Positions 43,440 to 54,649 of a stretch of 64,000 bases of DNA are shown one piece after another. The stretch comes from Bufo bufo (taxonomy: Eukaryota; Chordata; Amphibia; Anura; Bufonidae), in the NCBI RefSeq assembly GCF_905171765.1, contig NC_053390.1, forward strand, positions 162,260,666 to 162,324,665. Reading direction: 5' to 3'. The notes beneath the pieces were generated by a model that was not told the origin of the DNA, searched no databases, and saw only the letters and a list, made by a program, of their open reading frames with translations. Position 1 is the stretch's first letter, and the number at the start of each line of letters is the position of its first letter. Both the position numbers and the translations under genes were made by a program.

Positions 43440-44520
43440 TTTGACATCTATTTGTACTGGCCTGCAGTAAAATTGATATCTAAAGACCGTCTAATATACT
43501 GTACCTTCAGCCACATAATTACTTGTTCTTTTCTGTCCGGTGAATGCCTAATGTTTGGGGCCTGTACTACACTGGCCAGCAGTAAAATTGATATCGAATG
43601 GCCGTCTAATATACCTCCAGCCACATTATCACTTGATCATTTATATACGGTGAATGCATAATGTTTGGGGCCTGTAATCTAACTGGCCAACAGTAAAATT
43701 GTTATACGGTGACCGCCTAATTTACCTCCAGCCACATTATCAATTGTGCTTTTCTGTACTGTGAATGAATAATTTTTGGGGCCTGTAGTCCACTGGCCTG
43801 CAGTAAAATTGATATCCATTGACCGTCTAATATACCTCCGGCCACATAATCCCTTGATCTTTTATGTACGGTGAATGCATAATTTTTGGGGCCTGTAATC
43901 TAACTGGCCAACAGTAAAATTGTTATACGGTGACTGCCTAATTTACCTCCAGACACATTATCAATTGTGCTTTTCTGTATGGTGATTTAATAATTTTTGG
44001 GCCTGTAGTCCACTGGCCTGCAGTAAAATTGATATCCATTGACTGTCTAATATACCTCAAGCTACATAATCACTTGATCATTTATGTACATTAAATGCAT
44101 AATTTTGGGGGCCTGTAATCTAACTGACCAGCAGTAAAATTGCTATACGGTGACCGCCAAATGTACCTCCAGCCACATTATCAATTGTTCTTTTCTGTCC
44201 GGTGAATGCCTAATGTTTGGGACCTTGGAGGAATTCAACACCTGTTGACGACGACCAAGTGTTATCGAATTTCAACTATTATTATTTGGGTTTTTTCAAG
44301 AGGGGGGATTCATTAGCCATGTTTTTAATCCAATTTTATATTTTTTGTTCTTTTAAACATATGTATTTGACATCTATTTTTACTGGCCTGCAGTAAAATT
44401 GATATCCAATGACCGTCTAATATACCTCCAGCCACATAATCACTTGATGTTTTCTGTTAGGTGAATGCCCAATTTTTGGGGCCTGTACTCCCGTGGCCTA
44501 AAATATAATTTTTCTAGGCT
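43440..44520 (+). repeat. 3' subterminal tandem repeats of the hAT relic (about 110 bp)
   Basis: 'gcagtaaaattgatatc' or 'cagtaaaattgttatacgg' recurs about every 110 bp (about eight copies), each with 'ctaatatacctccagccacat' and 'gtgaatgcataatttttggggcctgta'. A larger duplication repeats 43325-43480 at about 44250-44405. Confidence 0.85.
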
Positions 44521-44790
44521 CCAGCAGGCCAAATTTGTGACAGTTTCGCTTTAAGACGCATATAAATGGCCCCTGATTAAAATACATATTTTTTGTGGGA
44601 ATTTTTGACATTGATCCCACTCTAGTATGTCACTGTCCATGTTGTGGGATGATTTGTGCACTTCTTGTAAGTATTTGGTAGCTGCAATAATGACCTGAAG
44701 ATTTTTCAGGTTCGCCTACCATTAATGTGAATGTGGCCCGCCGCGAACTTGCAATTCACGAACATTTGATCCATCACTATTTAATACTGC
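44521..44790. mobile_element. Probable right end of the hAT relic
   Basis: 'cgcgaacttgcaattcacgaacatttgatccatcacta' read on the minus strand begins TAGTGATGGATCAAATGTTCG, a form common at hAT ends. No matching left end or duplication was identified. Confidence 0.4.
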
Positions 44791-44946
44791 ACATAATGAG
44801 GTGGAAAGCTGGAATAAAAATTCTAAATGGGGGTGGAATTGGAAAAAAATTATGTAATTCTACTATTGTTATTTGGATTTAATTTTATGGGTCAGTATGA
44901 TTAAAACTATATCATTTGTGTGTGTGTGTTAATACTTAAAAAATAA

Positions 44947-44984
<38 letters not shown>

Positions 44985-45340
44985 AAATATTTTTTTCTTT
45001 ACATCATCATATTTTTCCCCCATAAAATTTTTAGGTGTGTACAACTTTTTGATAACTTTTTATTACATTTTTTGGGGGTGATAAAGTGACCAACAAAATG
45101 TTGAAATGTCCATTTAGATTTTTTATCCGTTCACCTTATGGGATACATACTTGTATATATTTAATAGCTCAGGTGTTTTTTGACAAGGTGATACCAATCA
45201 TATTTTATTCTATTTAATTTTTTTATTTGTAACATAGGGAAGGGGTGATTTTGAATTTTTATATCTTTTTGGGTTTTGTTTTTTTACAATTTTTTTTTTT
45301 AGTCCTCCTAGGGGCCTTTTACCACTTGCCATCTGGGCCA
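44791..45340. repeat. AT-rich DNA with a (TAA)n microsatellite
   Basis: An ATA/TAA run of about 40 bases lies at 44945-44985. The remainder resembles the right half of the AT-rich TTAA-type elements ('gataaagtgacca', 'taacataggg'). Confidence 0.5.
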
Positions 45341-45344
45341 TTTA

Positions 45345-48300
45345 CCCCCTTCCTGACCAGGCCTAATTTTGCAAAACTGACCTATCTCACTTTATGTGGT
45401 AATAACTTTGGAACGCCTTTACTTATCCAAGTCATTCAGAGATTGTTTTCTCGTGACACATTGTACTTCATGATAGTCATAAATTTGAGTCAATATATTT
45501 CCCCTTTATTTATGAAAAAATCCCAAATTTACCAAAAATTTTGAAAAATTAGCAATTTTCTAAATTTCAATTCCTCTGCTTTTTAAACAGAAAGTGATAC
45601 CTCATAAAATATTTATTACTTAACATTCCCCATATGTCTACTTTATGTTGGCATCATTTTGGAAATGTCATTTTATTTTTTTAGGACGTTAGAAGGCTTA
45701 GAAGTTTAGAAGCAATTCTTCACATTTTTAAGAAAATTGCCAAAACCCACTTTTTAAGGACCAGTTCAGGTCTGAAGTCACTTTGTGGGGCCTACATAGT
45801 GGATACCCCCATAAATGACCCCATTGTAGAAACTACACCCCTCAAGTTACTTAAAACCGATTTTACAAACTTTGTTAACCCTTTAGGCGTTCCACAAGAA
45901 TTAAAGGAAAATGGAGATCAAATTTTTAAATTTCACTTTTTTGGAAGATTTTCCATTTTAATCCAATTTCTTCTTTAACACATCGATGGTTAACAGCCAA
46001 AAAAAACTCAATATTTATTACCTAGATTCTGCGGTTTACAGAAACACCCCACATGTGGTCATAAACTGCTGTATGGGCACATGGCAGGGCGCAGAAGAAA
46101 AGGAACTCCACATGGCTTTTAGATGCCATGTCCCATTTGAAGCCCCCCTGATGCACCCTTACAGTAGAAACTCCCAAAAAGTGACCCCATTTTGGAAACT
46201 AGGTAATAAGGTGCCAGTTTTATTGGTACTATTTTTGGGTACATATGATTTTTTGATCATTAATTATAACACTTTATGGGGCAAGGTGACCAAAAAATTT
46301 GTTGTTTTAGCACAGTTTTTATTTATTTATTTTTAAAGCATTCACTTGAGGGGTTCAGTCAAGTGACATTTTTATAGAGCAGATTGTTACGGATGTGGCG
46401 ATACCTAATATGTATACTTTTTCTTATTTATTAAAGTTTTACCCAATAATAGCCTTTTTGAAACAAAAAAATTATGTTTTAATGTGTCCATGTTCTGAGA
46501 GCTATAGTTTTTTTATTTTTTGAGAGATTTTCTTATGTAGGGGCTCATTTTTTGCGGGATGAGGTGACGGTTTTATTGGTACCATTTTGTGGAACATACG
46601 CATTTTTGATCACTTGGTGTTGCACTTTTTGTGATGTAAGGTGACAAAAATTGCTTGTTTTGACACAGTTTTTATTTTTTTATTTTTACGGTGTTCACCC
46701 GAGGGTTTAGTTCATGTGATATTTTATAGAGCTGGTTTTTACGGACGCGGCAATACCTAATATGTATACTTTTTTTTATTTATTTCACTTTAACACAATT
46801 ATAGCATTTTTTAAACCAAAAAAATGATGTTTTAGTGTCTCCATGTTCTAAGAGCTATAGTTTTTTTATTTTTTGAGAGATTTTCTTATGTAGGGGCTCA
46901 TTTTTTGCGGGATGAGGTGACGGTTTTATTGGTACCATTTTGTGGGACATACGCCTTTTTAATCACTTGGTGTTGCACTTTTTGTGATGTAAGGTGACAA
47001 AAATGGCTTTTTTTGACAGTTATTTTTTTTTATTTTTTTATGGTGATTATTGGACTGGGTCTATTATGTGATATATTTATAGAGCCGACCGTCACGGACG
47101 CGGCAATACCAAATATGTCTATTTTATTTTATTTTTTCTATTTTTTTATTCCTTACTTGGGGAATTTTTTTTTTTACATGTGAAAACTTAATTTATTTAT
47201 TTTTTTAAACATTTTATTTATATTTTTTTTATTTTACACTTGCGTCCCCCATAAGGTCATACAAGACCTCTGGGGGACATTTAACTTCACTTTTTTTTTT
47301 TTCTTTTCACTGTTGATTTCTCCTATAACTGGGGCTGACATAGTAGCCCCAGTTACAGGAAAAATGCACCCCCAGAGAGGCTGTACAGCAGAATACAGAG
47401 CTGTACAGCCTCAGTGCAGGGCTGATCGAGGTCTCTGAAAGACCTGACAGCTCCTGCACTCTCCCGGCTCAGACAGTCACATGTCCTGGAGATCGTGCTG
47501 ATTAGACTCCAGTGAAAACAGCTGCTGGGTGAGTGTAAATGTTCCGATCTCTCTCTCCTGCTAGCACTAATGAGAGGGAGACAGTACAAGCCTTTCTGAG
47601 CGCTGTAACTGCAGATTACAGGCTCACAACACATGCTCTGGAGACAATGCTGCTGATTTGTCTCCAGTGTAAACAGCTGCTGGGAGATCGCTGCTGGAGT
47701 GTGAATGTACCGATCTCCCTCTCCTGCCAGCGCTACAGAGAGGGAGACGGTACAAGCATTTCAGAGCGCTGTAACTGGAAATTACCGCGCTCACATGCCC
47801 TGGAGACCATGCTGATCAGTCTCCAGGGCTTACAGTTTAACATTACAATCGCGATGCCTACTTTAAATACCGATCTCCCTCTCTGACTGGCAGTAATAAG
47901 AGGGAGATGGTAGATGCATTTGTGATCGCTCTGACTGCTTGTCAGAGCGATCAAAAGCCTGGAGACCAGCAAAAAAGGTCTCAGGGTAAAGCTCCATGTT
48001 CTTGGCTGTCAGGAGGGAGCTTAGTCATGGAGTTTCTATGTACAGGGGCAGAGCACAGGAGGGAAAGCTGCAGGACGTTTTAAAACGTGCTATCAGAAAT
48101 AGAGATCCACCTCCTGGACGTTTATAGTCAATGGGCAGACGGGAGGTGGTTAACAGGATCAGTTAATCCTTGCAGTCTATGGGAGAATCAGTGCATTCCA
48201 GGGCTTGATAGGAACTTTGCTGTGGTAGGCCTTTAGAGCCTTCAGAAGGCCCCAGGTTGCTATAGCAATCAAATAGCCTCTGCAATCTTGTCATGGGGGA

Positions 48301-48547
48301 GCTGTTCAGACACTAAAAGTACACGGCTCCTGGTAGAAACCCCACATAAATTCTGTGGTGGCAATTAATCAGGGCATCTGAGGGGTTAAAAATCACAGTT
48401 GTCTCTGATCAATGACTTTGCCACAGGGTGTCTGCTGTATAAAACAGCAGGCACCCAGCAGCTATGGCACATGCTCAGCTCCTGAGTGGGCTCCATTTTT
48501 AAAAACACAACATTCATATCGACATGGACGCAGATGTCAGGAAGGGG
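45345..48547. mobile_element. AT-rich TTAA-type element (3.2 kb)
   Basis: Begins CCCCCTTCCTGACC and ends GATGTCAGGAAGGGG, an inverted end of about 12 bp. Flanks are TTTA (45341-45344) and TTAA (48548-48551). It has internal degenerate tandem units of about 350 bp (marker 'attggtaccattttgtgg' at about 46572 and 46925, older copy at 46230). From 47390 to 47960 there are three GC-richer near-repeats containing 'cgatctccctctc'. No transposase. Confidence 0.75.
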
Positions 48548-48650
48548 TTAAATATATCTGGTGGTAGCTTTGTTAGAAAGGGACTGTCATGTACAATATA
48601 ATCTCTGGTTTTAGTTTTCTACATTAAACATGGGATAACAACCCCTTTAA

Positions 48651-51600
48651 CCCCTTAAGGACTCAGCCTTATTTCACCTTAAGGACTTGGCCATTTTTTG
48701 CAAATCTGACCAGTGTCACTTTAAGTGCTGATAACTTTAAAACGCTTTGACTTATCCAGGCCACTCTGAGGTTGGTATTTCATCACATATTGTACTTCAT
48801 GACACTGGTAAAATGAAGTAAAAAAAAATTCATTTTTATTTATAAAAAAAATACCAAATTTACCAAAAATTTGTAATAAATTGCAAATTTCCAAGTTTCA
48901 ATTTCTCTACTTTTATAATACATAGTAATACCTCCAAAAATAGTTATCACTTTACATTCCCTATATGTCTACTTCATGTTTGGATCATTTTGGGAATGAT
49001 ATTTTTTGGGGATGTTACAAGGCTTAGAAGTTTAGAAGCAAATCAAAAACCCAATTGTTAGGGACCAGTTCAGGTCTGAAGTCACTTTGCGAGGCTTACA
49101 TAAAAGAAACCAACCAAAAATGACCGCATTCTAGAAACTACACCCCTCAAGGTATTCAAAACTGATTTTACAAACGTCGTTAACCCTTTAGGTGTTCCAC
49201 AAGAATTAATGGAAAATAGAGATACAATTTAAAAATTTCCCTTTTTTGGCAGATTTTCCATTTTAATATTTTTTTTTCCAGTTACAAAGCAAGGGTTAAC
49301 AGCCAAACCAAACTCAATATTTATGGCCCTGATTCTGTAGTTTACAGAAACACCCCATATGTGGTCGTAAACCGCTGTATGGGCACACGGCATGGCGCAG
49401 AAGGAAAGGAATGCCATACGGTTTTTGGAAGGCAGGTTTTGCTAGACAGTTTTTTTGACACCATGTCCCATTTGAACCCCCCCTGATGCACCCCTAGAGT
49501 AGAAACTCCATAAAAGTGACCCCATATAAGAAACTACACCCCTCAAGTTATTCAAAACAGATTTTACAAACGTCGTTAACCCTTTAGGTGTTCCACAAGA
49601 GTTATTGGCAATTGAGATGAAATTTCAGAATTTCTATTTTTTGGCAAATTTTCCATTTTAATTTATTTTTCCCAGTAACAAAAAAAGGGTTAACAGCCAA
49701 ACAAAACACAATATTTATGGCCCTGATTCTGTAGTTTACAGAAACACCCCATATGTGGTCGTAAACCGCTGTATGGGCACACGGCAGGGCGCAGAAGGAA
49801 AGGAATACCATACGGTTTTTGGAAGGCAGGTTTTGCTGGACTGTTTGTTTTGACACCATGTCCCATTTGAAGCCCCCCTGATGCACCCATAGAGTAGAAA
49901 CTCCATAAAAGTGACCCCATATAAGAAACTACACCCCTCAAGGTATTCAAAACTGATTTTACAAATGTAGTTAACCCTTTAGGTGTTCCACAAGAATTCA
50001 TGGAATATAGAGATAAAATTTCAAAATTTCACTTTTTTGGCAGATTTTCCATTTTAATATTTTTTTTCCAGTTACAAAGCAAGGGTTAACAGCCAAACCA
50101 AACTCAATATTTATGGCCCTGATTATGTAGTTTACAGAAACACCCCATATGTGGTCGTAAACCACTGTACGGGCACACGGCAGGGCGCAGAAGGAAAGAA
50201 ATGCCATACGGTTTTTGGAAGGCAGATTTTGCTGGACTGCTTTTTTTGACACCATGTCCCATTTGAAGCCCCCCTGATGCACCCTTAGAGTAGAAACTCC
50301 AAAAAAGTGACCCCATTTTAGAAACTACAGGATAGTGTGGCAGTATTGTTGGTACTAGTTTAGGGTACATATGATTTTTGGTTGCTCTATATTACACTTT
50401 TTGTGAGGCAAGGTAACAAGAAATAGCTGTTTTGGCACCGATTTTTTTATTTTTTTATTTACAACATTCATCTGACAGGTTAAATCATGTGATATTTTAT
50501 AGAGCAGGTTGTCACGGATGCGGCGATAGCTAATATGTATACTTTTTTTTTTATTTATGTAAGTTTTACACAATGATAACTTTTAGTGTTTCCATAGTCT
50601 GAGAGCCATAATTTTTTCAGTTTTTGGGCGATTACTTTGGGTAGGGTATGATTTTTGCGGGATGAGATGACGGTTTTATTGGCACTATTTTGGGGTGCGT
50701 GTGACTTTTTGATCGCTTGCTATTACACTTTTTGTGATGTAAGGTGACAAAAAATGGCTTTTTTTACACCGTTTTTTTTTTTTTTTTTTTTACGGTATTC
50801 ACCTGAAGGGTTAGGTCATGTGATATTTTTATAGAGAAAATTATAACGGACGCTGCGATACCTAATATGTATACTTATTTTTTTATTTATGTAAGTTTTA
50901 CACAATGATTTTATTTTTGAAGCAAAAAAAATCATGTTTTTGGGCGATTACTTTGGGTAGGGGATGATTTTTGCGGGATGAGATGACGGTTTGATTGGCA
51001 CTATTTTGGGTGCATATGACTTTTTGATCGTTTGCTATTACACTTTTTGTGATGTAAGGTGACAAAAAATGGTTTATTTAGCACAGTTAAAATTTTTTAT
51101 TTTTTTACGGTGTTTATCTGAGGGGTTAGGTCATGTGATATTTTTATAGAGCCGGTCGATACGGACACGGCGATACCTAATATGTATACTTTTTTTTATT
51201 TATGTAAGTTTTACACAATAATATCATTTTTGAAACAAAAAAAATGATGTTTTAGTGTCTCCATATTCTGAGCCATAGTTTTTTTATTTTTGGGGCGATT
51301 GTCTCAGGTAGGGGCTCATTTTTTGCGGGATGAGGTGACGGTTAGATTGGTACTATTTTGGTGGGAAAATGCCTTTTTTGTCGCTTGCTGTTGTACTTTT
51401 TGTGATGTAAGGTGACAAAAAAATGGTTTATTTAGCACAGTTTTTATTTTTTATTTTTTACGGTGTTCATCTGAGGGGTTAGGTCATGTGATATTTTTAT
51501 AGAGCCGGTCGATACGGACGCAGCGATACCTAATATGTATACTTATTTTTTTTTCCCCTATTTTTTACCAATTTTTTTTAACTTTATTTGCGGAAAATTA

Positions 51601-52206
51601 TGTTTGTGTTTATTTTTACTTGAAACTTTTAATTTATGGGGGGGAAAACTTTTTTTTTTCAACTTTTTTTTACTTTATTTTTTGTCCCACTTTGGGACTT
51701 CAACTTTTGGGGGTCTAATCCCTTTTACAATGCATTCCAATACTTCTGTATTGGAATGCACTGGCTGTATGAGTAATACTGTGTGTATTACTCACACAGC
51801 TTCCAGCCTGTGAGATCCAGGGGGCTGGATCTCACAGGCTCGTCACCGGAAGGCAGCGCGATGCCTTCCTTAGACATCGCGCTGCCTTCCATGCCATCGG
51901 GTCCCACCTACAGCCGCATGGGGACCCAATGGCACCGCCGCCCGCTGCCCGCCGGATAAGGTAAAAGCCGCAAACCGCAGGTCTGAATTGACCTGCGGTT
52001 TGCGGCGATCGCCGACACGGGGGGTCACGGGACCCCCCCCCGGCGTTGTGACAGGATGCCCGCTGAATGATTTCAGCGGACATCCTGTTGCGATTAACCC
52101 CCGATGCGCCGCAATCGCGATTTAAAGTTAGGACGTACCGGTACGTCCTGAGTCCTTAAGGACTCGGGAAATAGGGCGAACCGCTACGTCCTAAGTCCTT
52201 AAGGGG
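48651..52206. mobile_element. AT-rich TTAA-type element (3.6 kb), complete
   Basis: CCCCTTAAGGACTC at the left is inverted at the right (aagtccttaagggg), with exact TTAA at 48647-48650 and 52207-52210. The order is an AT-rich start shared with sister copies, three 396-bp tandem units, four units of 320-350 bp, and a GC-rich palindromic right end. No ORF with a known domain, so it is non-autonomous. Confidence 0.85.
49130..50330. repeat. 396-bp tandem repeat (3 copies) in the TTAA element
   Basis: 'acacccctcaag' recurs at about 49140, 49536 and 49932. Because 396 is divisible by three, similar minus-strand frames (FLSFCALPCAHTAVYDHIWG) recur in each unit. Sister elements at 39.4 and 45.8 kb hold a single copy. 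Confidence 0.9.
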
Positions 52207-52210
52207 TTAA

Positions 52211-53101
52211 AATAAGGGTTAACAAAAGACATTGAAAGTCAAGTACCTTCTGTACTGACCTGGTGATTGCTGGGACATAGAAAGGAGAAACAGTTGAGAG
52301 CTATGTAGAAAGGATTTGTAAAAGCAGATGAAGTAAAGACCAACTTCTGACCTTCTTAGACGACTTGGGCCCCATACCTGCAGGTAATAAACACTGCAAA
52401 CCAAAATAAAGCCCCATAAGAACGTGAATGGGACTGAGCTGCTCCTAGGACATGTGTTCTAGGAGCAGTGCTAAAGAAGAGGCATAAGCACTCGCAGAGC
52501 ACTTTAGCTTCTCGCAACAGATGGTCAGTGGGGGTCCTGGAAGTCGGACCCCGCCAATCTGATATTAATAACCTATCCTGAGGATAGGTCACCAATATCA
52601 AATTCCTGGATAACCCCTTTAAGACAAATTTATCAATAATCTGTGACCGGCTAATGTTATTTTTTGCATCCGCTAAGTCAGTTTCAGAAATCCAGCTGTT
52701 TTGTGGGTGGTCCTATAGAGTACATTGGTTTATGCCCTAATATTTCATTGGGACATTTGGAAAAGTTGTTCTGACTTACGTATTACTGCTGATTTAACAG
52801 GTGCCGTGTGCTATTTTCATAAATTTGATGCAAGGACCATTACATTTACACAAATAGACACATGTAAAGACAACCTTCAATTTGTCCCCTGTTGATAAAT
52901 CAGGACCATAGTGTATAAGGAACATTTACCTTACTGTGATATAAATGCATATTATGAGTAAAGGACACACTCAAATAATGAGAACACCACTGCTGTATCA
53001 CAGGGAATGTATTTATGGAGCCATTTTCCCCATTTGCACATATTGTGCTAATCTATTTACTGTGGTTGCTATTCCTAAGGAAAAATAAATCAGTGTTGTA
53101 C
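52211..53101. other. No gene; half MITE at 52508-52622
   Basis: 52508-52622 ('gtcctggaagtcggaccccgcc' to 'ctggataacccctttaa') is the right half of the palindromic MITE seen at 13752-14045. The remainder is unique-looking with no assignable feature. Confidence 0.6.
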
Positions 53102-53349
53102 CTTAAAGAGAGACGTGATGTTTTCTTCTCCATGCTGTGTGCTGTTACATCACAAACTTTTCTAGGCACCTGTCTGTGAACGGCTTTTCGTGGTGTAGCG
53201 ATGTAGGGCACCACAGGGGGTAAGAACTGCTGTGAAAGTGCACTTGCAAGTCTGCATCCCACATGCTGAAAAAAAGCCAGGCTCTCAGGGGTTGATGGAG
53301 TCTTAGCACCTGCACTCATAAAAGGATTTGTTGGACCATTTACTTCAAC
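53102..53349 (-). CDS. Candidate internal exon (host gene?), unrecognised
   Basis: On the minus strand a pyrimidine-rich acceptor (tttttctgctttcataag) precedes 248 bases with no stop in the phase-0 frame. It reads from VEVNGPTNPFMSAGAKTPST through SLAFFQHVGCRLASALSQQF to KKTSRLSL, then a donor AAG/GTACAA. The frame is open on both sides, for 108 codons in all. It is in one of the few stretches here with no repeat. Composition is that of an ordinary soluble protein and I do not recognise it. It could be chance; a spliced or conserved match would decide. Confidence 0.3.
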
Positions 53350-53387
53350 CTTATGAAAGCAGAAAAACAAGAAAATCATATTAGAAG

Positions 53388-53390
<3 letters not shown>

Positions 53391-53426
<36 letters not shown>

Positions 53427-53452
53427 TAAATATATATATTTATATATATATA
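53391..53452. repeat. (TA)n microsatellite
   Basis: Alternating TA with a few substitutions; the Tc1 element inserted in or next to it. Confidence 0.9.
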
Positions 53453-54150
53453 CAGTACAGACCAAAAGTTTGGACACACCTTCTCATTCAAAGAGTTTTC
53501 TTTGTTTTCATGACTATGAAGGCATCAAAACTATGAATTAACACATGTGGAATTATATACATAACAAACAAGTGTGAAACTGAAAATATGTCTAGGTTCT
53601 TCAAAGTAGCCACCTTTTGCTTTGATTACTGCTTTGCACACTCTTGGCATTCTCTTGATGAGCTTCAAGAGGTAGACCCCTGAAATGGTTTTCACTTCAC
53701 AGGTGTGCCCTGTCAGGTTTAATAAGTGGGATTTCTTGCCTTATAAATGGGGTTGGGACCATCAGTTGCGTTGAGGAGAAGTCAGGTGGATACACAGCTG
53801 ATAGTCCTACTGAATAGACTGTTAGAATTTGCATTATGGCAAGAATAAAGCAGCTAAGTAAAGAAAAACGAGTGGCCATCATTACTTTAAGAAATGAAGG
53901 TCAGTCAGTCAGCCGAAAAATTGGGAAAACTTTGAAAGTAAGGGATATTTGACCATGAAGGTGGCTACTTTGAAGAACCTAGAATATTACATATTTTCAG
54001 TTGTTTCACACTTGTTTGTTATGTATATAATTCCACATGTGTTAATTCATAGTTTTGATGCCTTCAGTGTGAATCTACAATTTTCATAGTCATGAAAATA
54101 AAGAAAACTCATTGAATGAGAAGGTGTGTCCAAACTTTTGGTCTGTACTG
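53453..54150 (+). mobile_element. Tc1/mariner element, internally deleted (698 bp)
   Basis: Long inverted ends: about 165 bp at the left (53453-53616) pair with 53958-54150, beginning CAGTACAGACCAAAAGTTTGG. TA flanks both sides (53451-53452, 54151-54152). Only the transposase N-terminus remains between them. The right arm has a short extra segment (about 54067-54084). Confidence 0.9.
53836..53952 (+). pseudogene. Tc1 transposase N-terminal remnant (38 codons)
   Basis: ATG at 53836, starting MARIKQLSKEKRVAIITLRN. This is the first helix-turn-helix of the paired-type DNA-binding domain of Tc1 transposases. It stops at 53950-53952, where an internal deletion joins it to the right inverted end. 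The catalytic DDE domain is absent. Confidence 0.8.
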
Positions 54151-54259
54151 TATATCTATATTTATTTATATAACATCCACAAATGTATCTTCAAGTTGCT
54201 AGACTATATAGTTATTAAAGCCTGAATCACTTAAGGTGTCCGTACACTCATTTATAGCT

Positions 54260-54645
54260 TCATTAGGCTGCAGTCACATTACATTTAGCCCTTTGCAGTG
54301 CTTAAGATCAGGGGTATACATCTGAATACCCCAAAAAATGTATTCAGACGTATACTGTGATAGGTACATTGAATTTAATGGGTTAAACAAAATTCACAGC
54401 AATCATAGTTAGACTCCATTTGATCTGTTTTCCGTTCCCTTGCATCATATTCAACAGACAGAATAGCGCAGTCTTACTACTCTATTCTGTCCGGCAAAAA
54501 TGTCAGGAGGAAAGAGAAAAAGACCTAAAAGAGTCCACAAATGAACTTTGTTTAACCCATTAAAGTTAATGTACCTATTGTGGTGTACGTCTGAACACCA
54601 ATTTCAGGTATTCAGACATATGGCCTTGAGCTCCGGTCTGGGGGA
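54260..54645. mobile_element. Foldback MITE-like repeat
   Basis: Arms at about 54314-54394 and 54547-54625 are inverted ('attcagacgtat...aggtacatt.aatttaatgggttaaacaa'). Termini and duplication are unclear. Confidence 0.6.
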
Positions 54646-54649
54646 CCTC

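Noticed and set aside
49229..50282. Recurring frame MHQGGFKWDMVSK... in three tandem units
   Set aside because: The period is a multiple of three, so any chance frame repeats. Units are AT-rich noncoding element sequence with frame breaks in sister copies.
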